DNA of 6,543 bases from Nitrospirota bacterium (GTDB lineage: Bacteria > Nitrospirota > Thermodesulfovibrionia > Thermodesulfovibrionales > JdFR-85): positions 1-6,543 of the forward strand of contig JAADGU010000010.1 of NCBI GenBank assembly GCA_013152195.1, read 5' to 3'. Shown one piece after another: positions 1 to 5,639 of the stretch. How positions within the stretch are numbered: the stretch's first letter is position 1; each line of letters starts with the position of its first letter. The notes below the pieces were generated by a model. The model was not told the origin of the DNA. It was given only the letters and a program-made list of their open reading frames with translations, and did not search any database. Both the position numbers and the translations under genes were made by a program.

Positions 1-2
1 AA

Positions 3-77
3 GGAATTCAGAGACGACTGGTCTTGCCGGACTTACTGAAGAAGTTAGGGGAAATAACAACAACACAACAGTTATAA
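3..77 (+). other. possible 3' end of an upstream plus-strand gene (unresolved)
   Basis: One plus-strand frame is open from the window edge to a TAA at 75-77 and would encode a 24-residue tail rich in Leu, Lys and Arg (RRLVLPDLLKKLGEI in its middle). A second plus frame stays open to a TAA at 140-142 and one minus frame is also open across the edge, so the frame cannot be decided. I recognise no family. The TAA at 75-77 falls inside the left arm of the inverted repeat at 67-77/137-147, which would suit a gene end, but this is weak support. Confidence 0.2.
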
Positions 78-147
78 AGAGATTCCATTTTTCAGGTATT
101 TACTCCTTACCGGACTTTATGATACTATATGAAACCTTATAACTGTT
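67..147. repeat. 11-bp perfect inverted repeat with 59-nt spacer upstream of tRNA-Leu
   Basis: The arm AACAGTTATAA at 67-77 is matched exactly by its reverse complement TTATAACTGTT at 137-147. A T-rich run (148-155, interrupted by one G) follows the right arm. As RNA it would be a long-looped hairpin followed by U residues, which is not a classical compact terminator. As DNA it could be a pair of half-sites flanking the candidate tRNA promoter. The repeat is seen directly; either role is inference. Confidence 0.45.
99..128 (+). promoter_or_regulatory. weak candidate promoter for tRNA-Leu
   Basis: A TTTACT at 99-104 is followed after 16 nt by GATACT (121-126), or after 18 nt by TACTAT (123-128), in an AT-rich stretch about 45 nt before the mature tRNA 5' end. 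This is the best sigma-70-like pair I find between the possible upstream stop at 77 and the tRNA. Neither hexamer is close to consensus. It lies in the spacer of the inverted repeat at 67-147. Confidence 0.25.
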
Positions 148-171
148 TGTTTTTTAAGAAAATCCTTGCTT

Positions 172-259
172 GCCGGAGTGGCGGAATTGGTAGACGCAAG
201 GGACTTAAAATCCCTCGGGGCATAGCTCCGTGCCGGTTCAAATCCGGCCTCCGGCACCA
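172..259 (+). tRNA. tRNA-Leu (anticodon UAA)
   Basis: This is a complete class II tRNA. The acceptor stem GCCGGAG (172-178) pairs perfectly with CTCCGGC (249-255), followed by discriminator A256 and an encoded CCA (257-259). The D arm is 181-197 with a 3-bp stem. The anticodon stem is 199-203/211-215 and encloses a seven-base loop with TAA at 206-208, which reads UUA and, by wobble, UUG. The long variable arm (216-231, 5-bp stem 216-220/226-230) is typical of Leu tRNAs. The T arm is 232-248 with TTCAAAT in the loop. All stems are intact, so it should be functional. The gene is convergent with the minus-strand ATPase gene, 48 bp away, and I see no clear terminator after it. No second copy of its 3' end is visible in the window, so there is no sign of an integrated element here. 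Confidence 0.98.
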
Positions 260-307
260 TTTATACTGACACCCTCACTAATGTTGCCTTCACCCGTCTC
301 CATGCAA

Positions 308-2005
308 TTATATAACCCTGACAACCTCTTCATAGCTCGTCAACCCCTCTGCAGCCTTGATCAAACCATCCTGCCTGAAAGTACGGTATTGCTGTCTTCC
401 CGCAATCTCTTTCAGTTCATTTGGCTGAGCTTTGGCCAGAATGGCTTCACGAAGCTCCTTGGAGGGAATAAGCAGTTCAAATAATGCAATCCTGTGATTA
501 TACCCGGTCAGACCACAGGATGGACAGCCATGGCTCCGGAAAAGCCTTGGTCTTTGGGTCCCGGTAAGGTCATGAATTTCGTCAGCCAACTCTGCAGGTG
601 GCTCGTAATCCTCGATGCATTCCTGGCAGAGCCGCCTGATAAGCCGCTGACCAAGAACGGCAGTCAGGGATGAAAAAAGCATAAAGGGGGGCACATCCAT
701 ATCCATTATCAGAGAGATAGCCCCGATGGTGTCATTGCACAGGAAACGGCCAAGGACAAGGGTCTTTGAAAGAGACGCATGCAGGGCAGAAACAACCGCC
801 TCTCGAGTCATCATCTCTCCGGCCATAAGCACATCCATATCCTGACGCAGAAGGGACTGCAAGCCTTTCTCGTAGCTATATCCGAATTTTTCATTAGGTT
901 GCCCCTGGTTGATTCCGGACAACTTGTTCTTTATTGTTCTCTCAAAGGTAAAGATGGATTTCTCCGGGCTCTTGAGGTGGTTTAAGGCTGCATATATTGT
1001 GGAGCTCTTACCACTGTCCGAAGGTCCTGTAACCAGGATGAATCCCCTTGGACTTGAAAGCAAACTCTTGAAATTATCCAGTGTTTCAGGTGTAAATCCA
1101 AGTTTTTCGAGCTGCAGTTCTTCTTTTGAAAATGGCTGCTGAAAGGTCAGAACCATCCGTTCTCCATGCAAAGACGGAATAGTGGCTGCATCAATATCAT
1201 AATACTGGCCCTTTGATTTTGCCCTGAAAAAGCCCTCAGCCGGAATGAAACGCTTGAGGATGTCTATGGAGCTGAGTATCTTTAAACGGTTTATAACATT
1301 ATATTGCAGATTGGCCGGAGGGTTCACCAGGAGTTTCAGTTTTCCATCAATGCGGAGGTATATTTCGTAGGAATCCTCCCGTGGTTCTATATGTATGTGG
1401 GTGGCTTCCTGCTCAATTGCCGCAAGAATGACTGCATTGACAAGCTTGATCACAGGAGCTTCCTCTGCAGATTCAAGGGCATCTTCAAGGTCCTCCTCTA
1501 CGATACCGGTGTCTCCCTTGATAATCTCCAGATCCTCTGTTTCATTCACTTTCAGTGACTCTTCCCAACTGATGGGCTTCTTAAACAGCTCCTCTATCTT
1601 ACGTTCCAGGGAGGTGATGGATGTAACCACAGGAGCTATCTTAAACCCTGTAATATAAGAAAGGTCGTCCATACGTATCAGATCCCTGGGGCTTGCTGTG
1701 GCCACTGTAAGTGACTTGCCATCGACAGAAATGGGAAGAACCTGATACTTCTTTATTACCTTTTCCGGAATCGTGGCAAGCAATTCCGGAGAGGGGTTAT
1801 AGTTTTCCAGATTGATCGAGGGAATATCGAGCTGCCGGCCAAGCAGATAATCAAGATCCTCCTCTGAAAGAAGTTCCAGCCTGAGAAGAGTAGCGCCCAA
1901 ACGTTCACCTGTGTGTTTCTGTTCCTCAAGAGCCTTGTCAAGGTCTTCCTGTGTCAAAATGTTCAGATCAACTAGTAACTCTCCAATCTTTTGCTTATTT
2001 TTCAT
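308..2005 (-). CDS. PilB/GspE/MshE-type ATPase with degenerate catalytic motifs
   Basis: This 565-residue protein has the architecture of type II secretion/type IV pilus extension ATPases, which power pilin assembly at the inner membrane. Residues 6-58 form two 24-residue MshEN-like motifs separated by 5 residues; in MshE this layout binds c-di-GMP. The rest of the N domain runs to about 140, with an acidic linker at about 150-185 and the ATPase core at about 185-565. Walker A is GPSDSGKSS (327-335, Lys333), Walker B is DVLMAGE (391-397, Glu397), and the zinc cysteines are C460, C463, C494 and C497. Several hallmarks are lost: the Asp box ED reads ER (355-356), the His-box histidine is Leu422, GEIRD reads GEMMT (396-400), and conserved arginines are F259, D272 and T287. 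The frame is intact and family-length. The ATG directly abuts the upstream stop, with AGGAGG 7 nt before it. The fold is sure; active pilus motor function is doubtful. Confidence 0.93.
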   Translation of the reverse strand: MKNKQKIGELLVDLNILTQEDLDKALEEQKHTGERLGATLLRLELLSEEDLDYLLGRQLDIPSINLENYNPSPELLATIPEKVIKKYQVLPISVDGKSLTVATASPRDLIRMDDLSYITGFKIAPVVTSITSLERKIEELFKKPISWEESLKVNETEDLEIIKGDTGIVEEDLEDALESAEEAPVIKLVNAVILAAIEQEATHIHIEPREDSYEIYLRIDGKLKLLVNPPANLQYNVINRLKILSSIDILKRFIPAEGFFRAKSKGQYYDIDAATIPSLHGERMVLTFQQPFSKEELQLEKLGFTPETLDNFKSLLSSPRGFILVTGPSDSGKSSTIYAALNHLKSPEKSIFTFERTIKNKLSGINQGQPNEKFGYSYEKGLQSLLRQDMDVLMAGEMMTREAVVSALHASLSKTLVLGRFLCNDTIGAISLIMDMDVPPFMLFSSLTAVLGQRLIRRLCQECIEDYEPPAELADEIHDLTGTQRPRLFRSHGCPSCGLTGYNHRIALFELLIPSKELREAILAKAQPNELKEIAGRQQYRTFRQDGLIKAAEGLTSYEEVVRVI

Positions 2006-3559
2006 TTATATTCCTCCTGGATTTGACCGTTCTGATCCTTTCACACGTCTTCCAGACGCAGCCGTGACACCTTGCGAGTCAGTTAGCCATCTAATAGTCT
2101 TCTGATAAATTGCTCCAAACTGTGAATGAATGTTTGACAGACAAAGCTGAAGCTCATTAAAAAAAGCATCAAATTGAGTCTGGACCTCGGACAGGTCAAT
2201 ACGGTTTAAATCAGGTTTATGCAGAAGCAACGGAATTCCCCTCTGAAAAAGCTTTGTCCGGATCACCGTCAACGGGAGAGTTGCGGTCACAATCAACGGC
2301 ATATATGCATAGTCGCTCTGTATTCTGTCAAGAGCATCCTTACCTGCCGGGTCCTCGCTCCCCCCCTTGGCAAAAAAGAAGGAGGAGTCAGCAACCAGGA
2401 CGTGAAGACCCGGGTCTCTGGAGCGTTCAAGGGTCTCAAACAGCTCTTCAAGGGTGGCGAGAGCAACTGTATCCATCCCTTTCTCCTGGCATTTATCTTC
2501 AAGCCTTACCCTCATTCTTGCGTTCTTCTCAAGCACAAAGAGAGTCATCGGCAGGAGACCTTTCTGCTGGCTATCCTCGTCCTGAACAGATGATTCTTCT
2601 GTACGGATTTTCCCGTTACCTTCCTCCTTGTCCTCTGAATGAATATCAGCTGACGGGGGTACCGGTTCTTCTCTGCTTCCGGTGTCCTGATCAGCAGTAA
2701 CAGGACCGGGGGCAACAGAGGGTGTCTCATACTGATAACTGCCTTCTACGCTTCCATGATTAAAAAGGTCGGTTATCACCTCTTTAAACAGGGACATTGT
2801 AACCACCTGCTTATCTGCAAAATACCCATACAGGAGTATGGCGTCGCAGATCATATTGATTAGCCTGGGTATTCCCCTTGAAAAATGACAAATCTCTCTG
2901 AGTACATCCTCGGGAAAGACAGTAAAATCAGTGCAACCGGCAGTGGCCAGTCTGTGCCTGATATATTTAGGAATATCTTCATCCGGAAGGTTTTTCAGAT
3001 AATAGGGTTCAGCAATTGTATCCTTGCAGTCAAGGTTGCTCAGGGCATAAATATTATCCCGCAACCCCGGCAAACCTGCCAGAATGACCCTGACAAGGTG
3101 TCGGCCGTCAACCTCAAGCCCGGACAGCCTGCAGGCTTCATCGAGTGCATCCTCACCCAGATCCTGGGCTTCATCAATTATCAGAAAAGTCTCCCTGCCT
3201 TCCCGGAGCAAATTGCTCAGGTGCTCTTTTACCTCTGAACGCAAGGAATCAACATTGGTCTGCCCGGAATCTATCCCCATTTCAAGGAGGATCATCTGCA
3301 GGAGCTGAACACGGTCATTGCCGCTATAAAAAATCTGCGCAAGATTGACTTCAGGTCCCAAGGCCTTGAGAAAAGTCCTCAACAGAACCGTTTTACCAGC
3401 ACCAATATCACCGGTAAAAATAATGGGATTGGATTTTTTTTCAACTTCGCTGGTCAGATATGCCAAGGCATCGTTATGATATGAACTGAGATAAAGATAC
3501 CCTGGATCCGGGACGGGATTAAAGGGTCTGTCCTTGAGACCATAGAATTTTTCATACAT
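2006..3559 (-). CDS. ExeA/GspA-like AAA+ ATPase fused to a receiver-like domain
   Basis: Residues 1-265 of this 517-residue protein match the ExeA/GspA family. The opening MYEKFYGLKDRPFNPVPDP is characteristic, Walker A is GDIGAGKT (50-57), Walker B is FLIIDE (125-130), and a sensor-like AGLPGL (161-166) and a RGIPRLINMICD segment (228-239) follow. A Pro/Glu/Asp/Ser-rich linker covers about 270-335. Residues about 338-470 resemble a response-regulator receiver: LFVLEKN strand (340-346), LVADSS (388-393) with candidate phosphoacceptor Asp391, IVTAT with Thr425, and HKP with Lys448-Pro449. The acidic pair after strand 1 is reduced to Glu344. ExeA/GspA proteins usually continue into a transmembrane and peptidoglycan-binding part; I see neither, so this one should be cytoplasmic. 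The ATG at 3559 has AGGG 7 nt upstream. It is the first gene of an operon with the PilB-like gene. The ATPase domain is firm; the receiver call rests on motif positions. Confidence 0.9.
   Translation of the reverse strand: MYEKFYGLKDRPFNPVPDPGYLYLSSYHNDALAYLTSEVEKKSNPIIFTGDIGAGKTVLLRTFLKALGPEVNLAQIFYSGNDRVQLLQMILLEMGIDSGQTNVDSLRSEVKEHLSNLLREGRETFLIIDEAQDLGEDALDEACRLSGLEVDGRHLVRVILAGLPGLRDNIYALSNLDCKDTIAEPYYLKNLPDEDIPKYIRHRLATAGCTDFTVFPEDVLREICHFSRGIPRLINMICDAILLYGYFADKQVVTMSLFKEVITDLFNHGSVEGSYQYETPSVAPGPVTADQDTGSREEPVPPSADIHSEDKEEGNGKIRTEESSVQDEDSQQKGLLPMTLFVLEKNARMRVRLEDKCQEKGMDTVALATLEELFETLERSRDPGLHVLVADSSFFFAKGGSEDPAGKDALDRIQSDYAYMPLIVTATLPLTVIRTKLFQRGIPLLLHKPDLNRIDLSEVQTQFDAFFNELQLCLSNIHSQFGAIYQKTIRWLTDSQGVTAASGRRVKGSERSNPGGI
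2013..2018 (-). promoter_or_regulatory. ribosome binding site of the PilB-like gene, inside the preceding gene
   Basis: AGGAGG on the minus strand lies 7 nt before the ATG at 2005 and within the final codons (Pro-Gly-Gly-Ile) of the upstream ATPase gene. The upstream TAA (2008-2006) is immediately followed by the ATG. The consensus ribosome binding site fixes this start and makes translational coupling of the two proteins likely. Confidence 0.9.
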
Positions 3560-3585
3560 GGCAAAACCCTGTTTTCTAAAGTAAT

Positions 3586-3639
3586 GGGCTTCTTCTCTTA
3601 GCCCTGAATCCCAGAAAAGGCATCAAATATCATGCTTTT
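3586..3639 (-). other. two small hairpins in the 5' leader of the ATPase operon
   Basis: The roughly 87-nt leader between the predicted transcription start (about 3646) and the ATG at 3559 contains two inverted repeats. The first reads AAAAGCAT...ATGC(C)TTTT on the minus strand (3639-3615, 8-nt loop, one bulged base). The second is GGGCT...AGCCC (3604-3586, 5-bp stem, 9-nt loop). The first resembles a short A-flanked, U-followed terminator but has only four U residues and a 4-bp core. An attenuator or structured leader is possible but not established. Confidence 0.3.
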
Positions 3640-3652
3640 CGCTTTATAAATT

Positions 3653-3681
3653 ACTATAGCAACCTGCCAAGATTTTGTCAA
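3653..3681 (-). promoter_or_regulatory. near-consensus sigma-70 promoter of the ATPase operon
   Basis: On the minus strand a perfect -35 TTGACA (3681-3676) is followed after exactly 17 nt by TATAGT (3658-3653), one mismatch from consensus. Transcription would start near 3646, giving a leader of about 87 nt to the ATG at 3559. It lies between the EamA gene stop (3717) and the ATPase start. The pair should therefore have its own, probably strong, housekeeping promoter. Confidence 0.8.
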
Positions 3682-3716
3682 GGAAACAGCGGGTAAAGTG
3701 GCCTTTCTCAAACACG

Positions 3717-4592
3717 TTATCCTGCAACTATCAATACAAACCCTGTAAACATCAGTGCAGCACCAAACAACCTTTCCCTGATATTGCCCTCCCTGAAAAA
3801 GATGAACCCGTAGATACTGCCTATAAGAAGGCTTGAACGCTTTATGGCAATCATATAAGCTACCCTGGCAAGACTCATTGCCAGCATATGGGAAACAATC
3901 ATTGCCGAGTAGAAGAGCCCCGGAAGTATTACACTTCCAATCTGTCTTCTGAGTACCCTGCCAACAGGGTGTTTATTGAAGTTGATATAGACGAGGGGAG
4001 TAAAGCATACGGTTACAACAATAAAATAAGTGGCTCCAAAAAATAATGGAGATGAATGCTCAATGGCAAGCTTTCCAAGTGACGAGGTTATGCTGTATAT
4101 CATTGCCACGATAATCATATAAACAGAACCCCTCTCCCTTGCAATTGCCTTGATGGGGGCAAAAAACCCCTTCCTTACAGAGGTAATATTCAGGGAATAC
4201 CCGCCTGTTGCTATGAGGATTATACCCACTGCACCTTTCAGGGAAACACTCTCGCCAACAATCACCCTGGAGAAGACAATCAGGAATATCGGGGTCAGGG
4301 AAAGGAATGGCAAGGTGAGAGACATGGGGGATATCCTCAAGGCCTTGATATAGAGGATAAGGGCAAGTATCTCAAGGGGAAGTGCACAGAAGAAAGAGAG
4401 ATAGAATGTCCTGTCAAGTTCAGGAACAGGGATAAAGAGAAGAAGCAACACAAGGGGCGGCAGGGAAAAGACGAGACGGAGCCAGGCCACGAGATATTCG
4501 TTATCAAGCCTCAACGCCTTTTTGGTCAGGGCGTCACTCGTTGCCAGGGAGAAGGCAGAAATAAAAGAGAGAAAGACCCAGGAGTTTTCCAT
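3717..4592 (-). CDS. EamA/DMT-superfamily membrane transporter
   Basis: This is a hydrophobic protein of 291 residues with about ten predicted membrane segments (roughly 5-21, 34-54, 64-82, 93-111, 118-136, 156-174, 183-202, 219-238, 243-264 and 273-290). That is the two-times-five layout of EamA transporters. Each half ends with the family pattern of an acidic residue, a short basic loop and a Gly-rich helix (GESVSLKGAVGIILIATGG; FREGNIRERLFGAAL). The opening SDALTKKAL suits the family. EamA proteins export or import amino acids, nucleotide sugars or other metabolites; the substrate here cannot be told. I chose the ATG at 4592; a GTG at 4604 would add four residues. Neither has a clear ribosome binding site, and a TATAAT at 4632-4627 suggests a short leader. 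It is divergent from the heptose kinase and 157 bp upstream of the co-oriented ATPase operon. No terminator is obvious after it. Confidence 0.9.
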   Translation of the reverse strand: MENSWVFLSFISAFSLATSDALTKKALRLDNEYLVAWLRLVFSLPPLVLLLLFIPVPELDRTFYLSFFCALPLEILALILYIKALRISPMSLTLPFLSLTPIFLIVFSRVIVGESVSLKGAVGIILIATGGYSLNITSVRKGFFAPIKAIARERGSVYMIIVAMIYSITSSLGKLAIEHSSPLFFGATYFIVVTVCFTPLVYINFNKHPVGRVLRRQIGSVILPGLFYSAMIVSHMLAMSLARVAYMIAIKRSSLLIGSIYGFIFFREGNIRERLFGAALMFTGFVLIVAG

Positions 4593-4598
4593 TATTTT

Positions 4599-4628
4599 TT
4601 GCACGAACTACACTGTTTGATGTAAAAT
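4599..4628 (+). promoter_or_regulatory. candidate promoter for the heptose kinase operon
   Basis: TTGCAC (4599-4604), 18 nt, then TAAAAT (4623-4628) on the plus strand would start transcription near 4635, about 16 nt before the ATG at 4651. The -35 matches consensus only in TTG. Its -10 box shares bases with the minus-strand TATAAT and with the palindrome at 4618-4637. Confidence 0.35.
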
Positions 4629-4637
4629 TATACATCA
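4618..4637. promoter_or_regulatory. 7-6-7 palindrome in a divergent promoter region
   Basis: TGATGTA (4618-4624) and TACATCA (4631-4637) are perfect inverted copies separated by 6 nt, together a 20-bp dyad. It sits between the divergently transcribed EamA gene and heptose kinase gene and covers a minus-strand TATAAT (4632-4627) and a plus-strand TAAAAT (4623-4628). The position and symmetry fit a dimeric repressor's operator controlling both genes. A fortuitous AT-rich dyad is the alternative. Confidence 0.45.
4627..4632 (-). promoter_or_regulatory. -10 box (TATAAT) candidate for the EamA gene
   Basis: A perfect TATAAT occurs on the minus strand 34 nt before the ATG at 4592. Bases at the expected -35 position (4650-4655 or 4649-4654) do not match TTGACA, so the promoter would be weak or activator-dependent. 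Transcription would start near 4620. Confidence 0.4.
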
Positions 4638-4650
4638 TCAGAGCTTCATT

Positions 4651-5628
4651 ATGAGATATAACGGCATCTTTAAAAACTTCAGAAAGAAAAAGATACTCGT
4701 CGTTGGTGACATTATCCTTGACCACTACATCTGGGGACTCGTTGAGAGAATCTCCCCGGAGGCACCTGTGCCGGTGATTGATGTAAAGGATGAGAATTAC
4801 ACACTCGGGGGTGCTGCAAATGTTGCTGCCAACATAGTGGCCCTTGGTGGAAAGGCAACAGTCGTTGGGATAAGGGGTGATGACGTATCCGGAAATGTTC
4901 TCCACTCCCTGCTCAGTGACCGTGGGATTGATACCTCCGGTCTCTTCAGCGGAAAGCGGCCAACAACTATCAAGACCCGAGTTATTGCACACAGCCAGCA
5001 GGTGGTCAGGTTTGACAGGGAGGACAGGAGGAGGCTGGACGAAAGGCTTTTTAAAAAGATAAAAGACTTTCTCTCCTCTGACAGGGACAAATGGGATGCA
5101 CTTATAATCTCTGATTACAAAAAAGGGGTTATATCTGAAAAGATGATGCGCTTTATTGCAAAGGAATTCAAAAAGAAAGGCACCTTTGCCTTTGTATCGG
5201 TCGACCCAAAGGTTGGCCATTTCAACTTCTATAAAGGTGTTTCCCTTATCACCCCGAATACAAAAGAGGCCTCTGAAGGAACGGGGATAGAGATAAAGGA
5301 CGAGAAATCTCTTCAAAAGGCCGGGAAAAGCCTTCTCAGGGAATTACGGTGTGACTCGGTCCTGATTACGCGTGGAGAGCATGGAATGACCCTATTTGAA
5401 AAAGGCTCTGAAATAAGCCATATCCCCACTGCTGCAAAGGGGGCATTTGATGTGACCGGGGCAGGCGATACAGTAATTGCCACAATTACACTTGCACATG
5501 TATCAGGTGCTGACCTGAAAGCCGCAGCTATAATTTCAAACCATGCAGCCGGGATAGTTGTAGGTCAGGTGGGCACTGCAACTGCAACGCCGGAGCAGAT
5601 AATGCAGTCAATAAAGGATACGGTCTGA
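4651..5628 (+). CDS. rfaE1: D-glycero-beta-D-manno-heptose-7-phosphate kinase (HldE N-domain type)
   Basis: This 325-residue PfkB/ribokinase-family protein should phosphorylate heptose 7-phosphate at C1 in the cytoplasm, for ADP-heptose and LPS inner-core synthesis. It follows the HldE kinase domain throughout: VVGDIILDHYIWG (17-29), the strongly diagnostic RISPEAPVPVIDV (33-45), LGGAANVAANI (52-62), PTTIKTRVIAHSQQVVRFD (104-122), SDYKKGV (154-160), TPNTKEA (201-207), and the PfkB signature DVTGAGDTV (267-275) with catalytic Asp273. The cytidylyltransferase-like domain that follows it in bifunctional HldE is absent, as in split RfaE1/RfaE2 systems, so a separate adenylyltransferase should exist elsewhere. 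The ATG at 4651 has only a weak ribosome binding site. Three consecutive AGG Arg codons (5026-5034) reflect the local AGG-rich codon use. The next gene begins 11 nt after the stop. Confidence 0.93.
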   Translation: MRYNGIFKNFRKKKILVVGDIILDHYIWGLVERISPEAPVPVIDVKDENYTLGGAANVAANIVALGGKATVVGIRGDDVSGNVLHSLLSDRGIDTSGLFSGKRPTTIKTRVIAHSQQVVRFDREDRRRLDERLFKKIKDFLSSDRDKWDALIISDYKKGVISEKMMRFIAKEFKKKGTFAFVSVDPKVGHFNFYKGVSLITPNTKEASEGTGIEIKDEKSLQKAGKSLLRELRCDSVLITRGEHGMTLFEKGSEISHIPTAAKGAFDVTGAGDTVIATITLAHVSGADLKAAAIISNHAAGIVVGQVGTATATPEQIMQSIKDTV

Positions 5629-5639
5629 CTGGAAGAGAG

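Noticed and set aside
172..259. tRNA-Leu as an attachment site of an integrated element
   Set aside because: No duplicated tRNA 3' end, integrase gene or other mobility gene is visible in the window.
230..484. 84-codon plus-strand frame starting inside tRNA-Leu
   Set aside because: It begins within the mature tRNA and runs antisense into the conserved C terminus of the PilB-like gene.
2254..2700. 148-codon plus-strand frame opposite the ATPase linker
   Set aside because: It is antisense to the receiver and linker part of the ExeA-like gene, is rich in Ser, Pro and Gln, has no ribosome binding site or recognisable domain, and is explained by coding bias of the real frame.
3615..3639. Intrinsic terminator of the EamA gene
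   Set aside because: The hairpin has only a 4-bp core plus A/T pairs and lies downstream of the strong ATPase promoter, where a full terminator would block the operon; kept only as a possible leader structure.
4534..5316. 260-codon open frame on the minus strand, opposite the heptose kinase
   Set aside because: It lies antisense to a clearly recognised PfkB-family gene and also overlaps the start of the EamA gene. Its translation shows no family motif and is rich in Cys, Phe and Tyr, as expected of a shadow frame.
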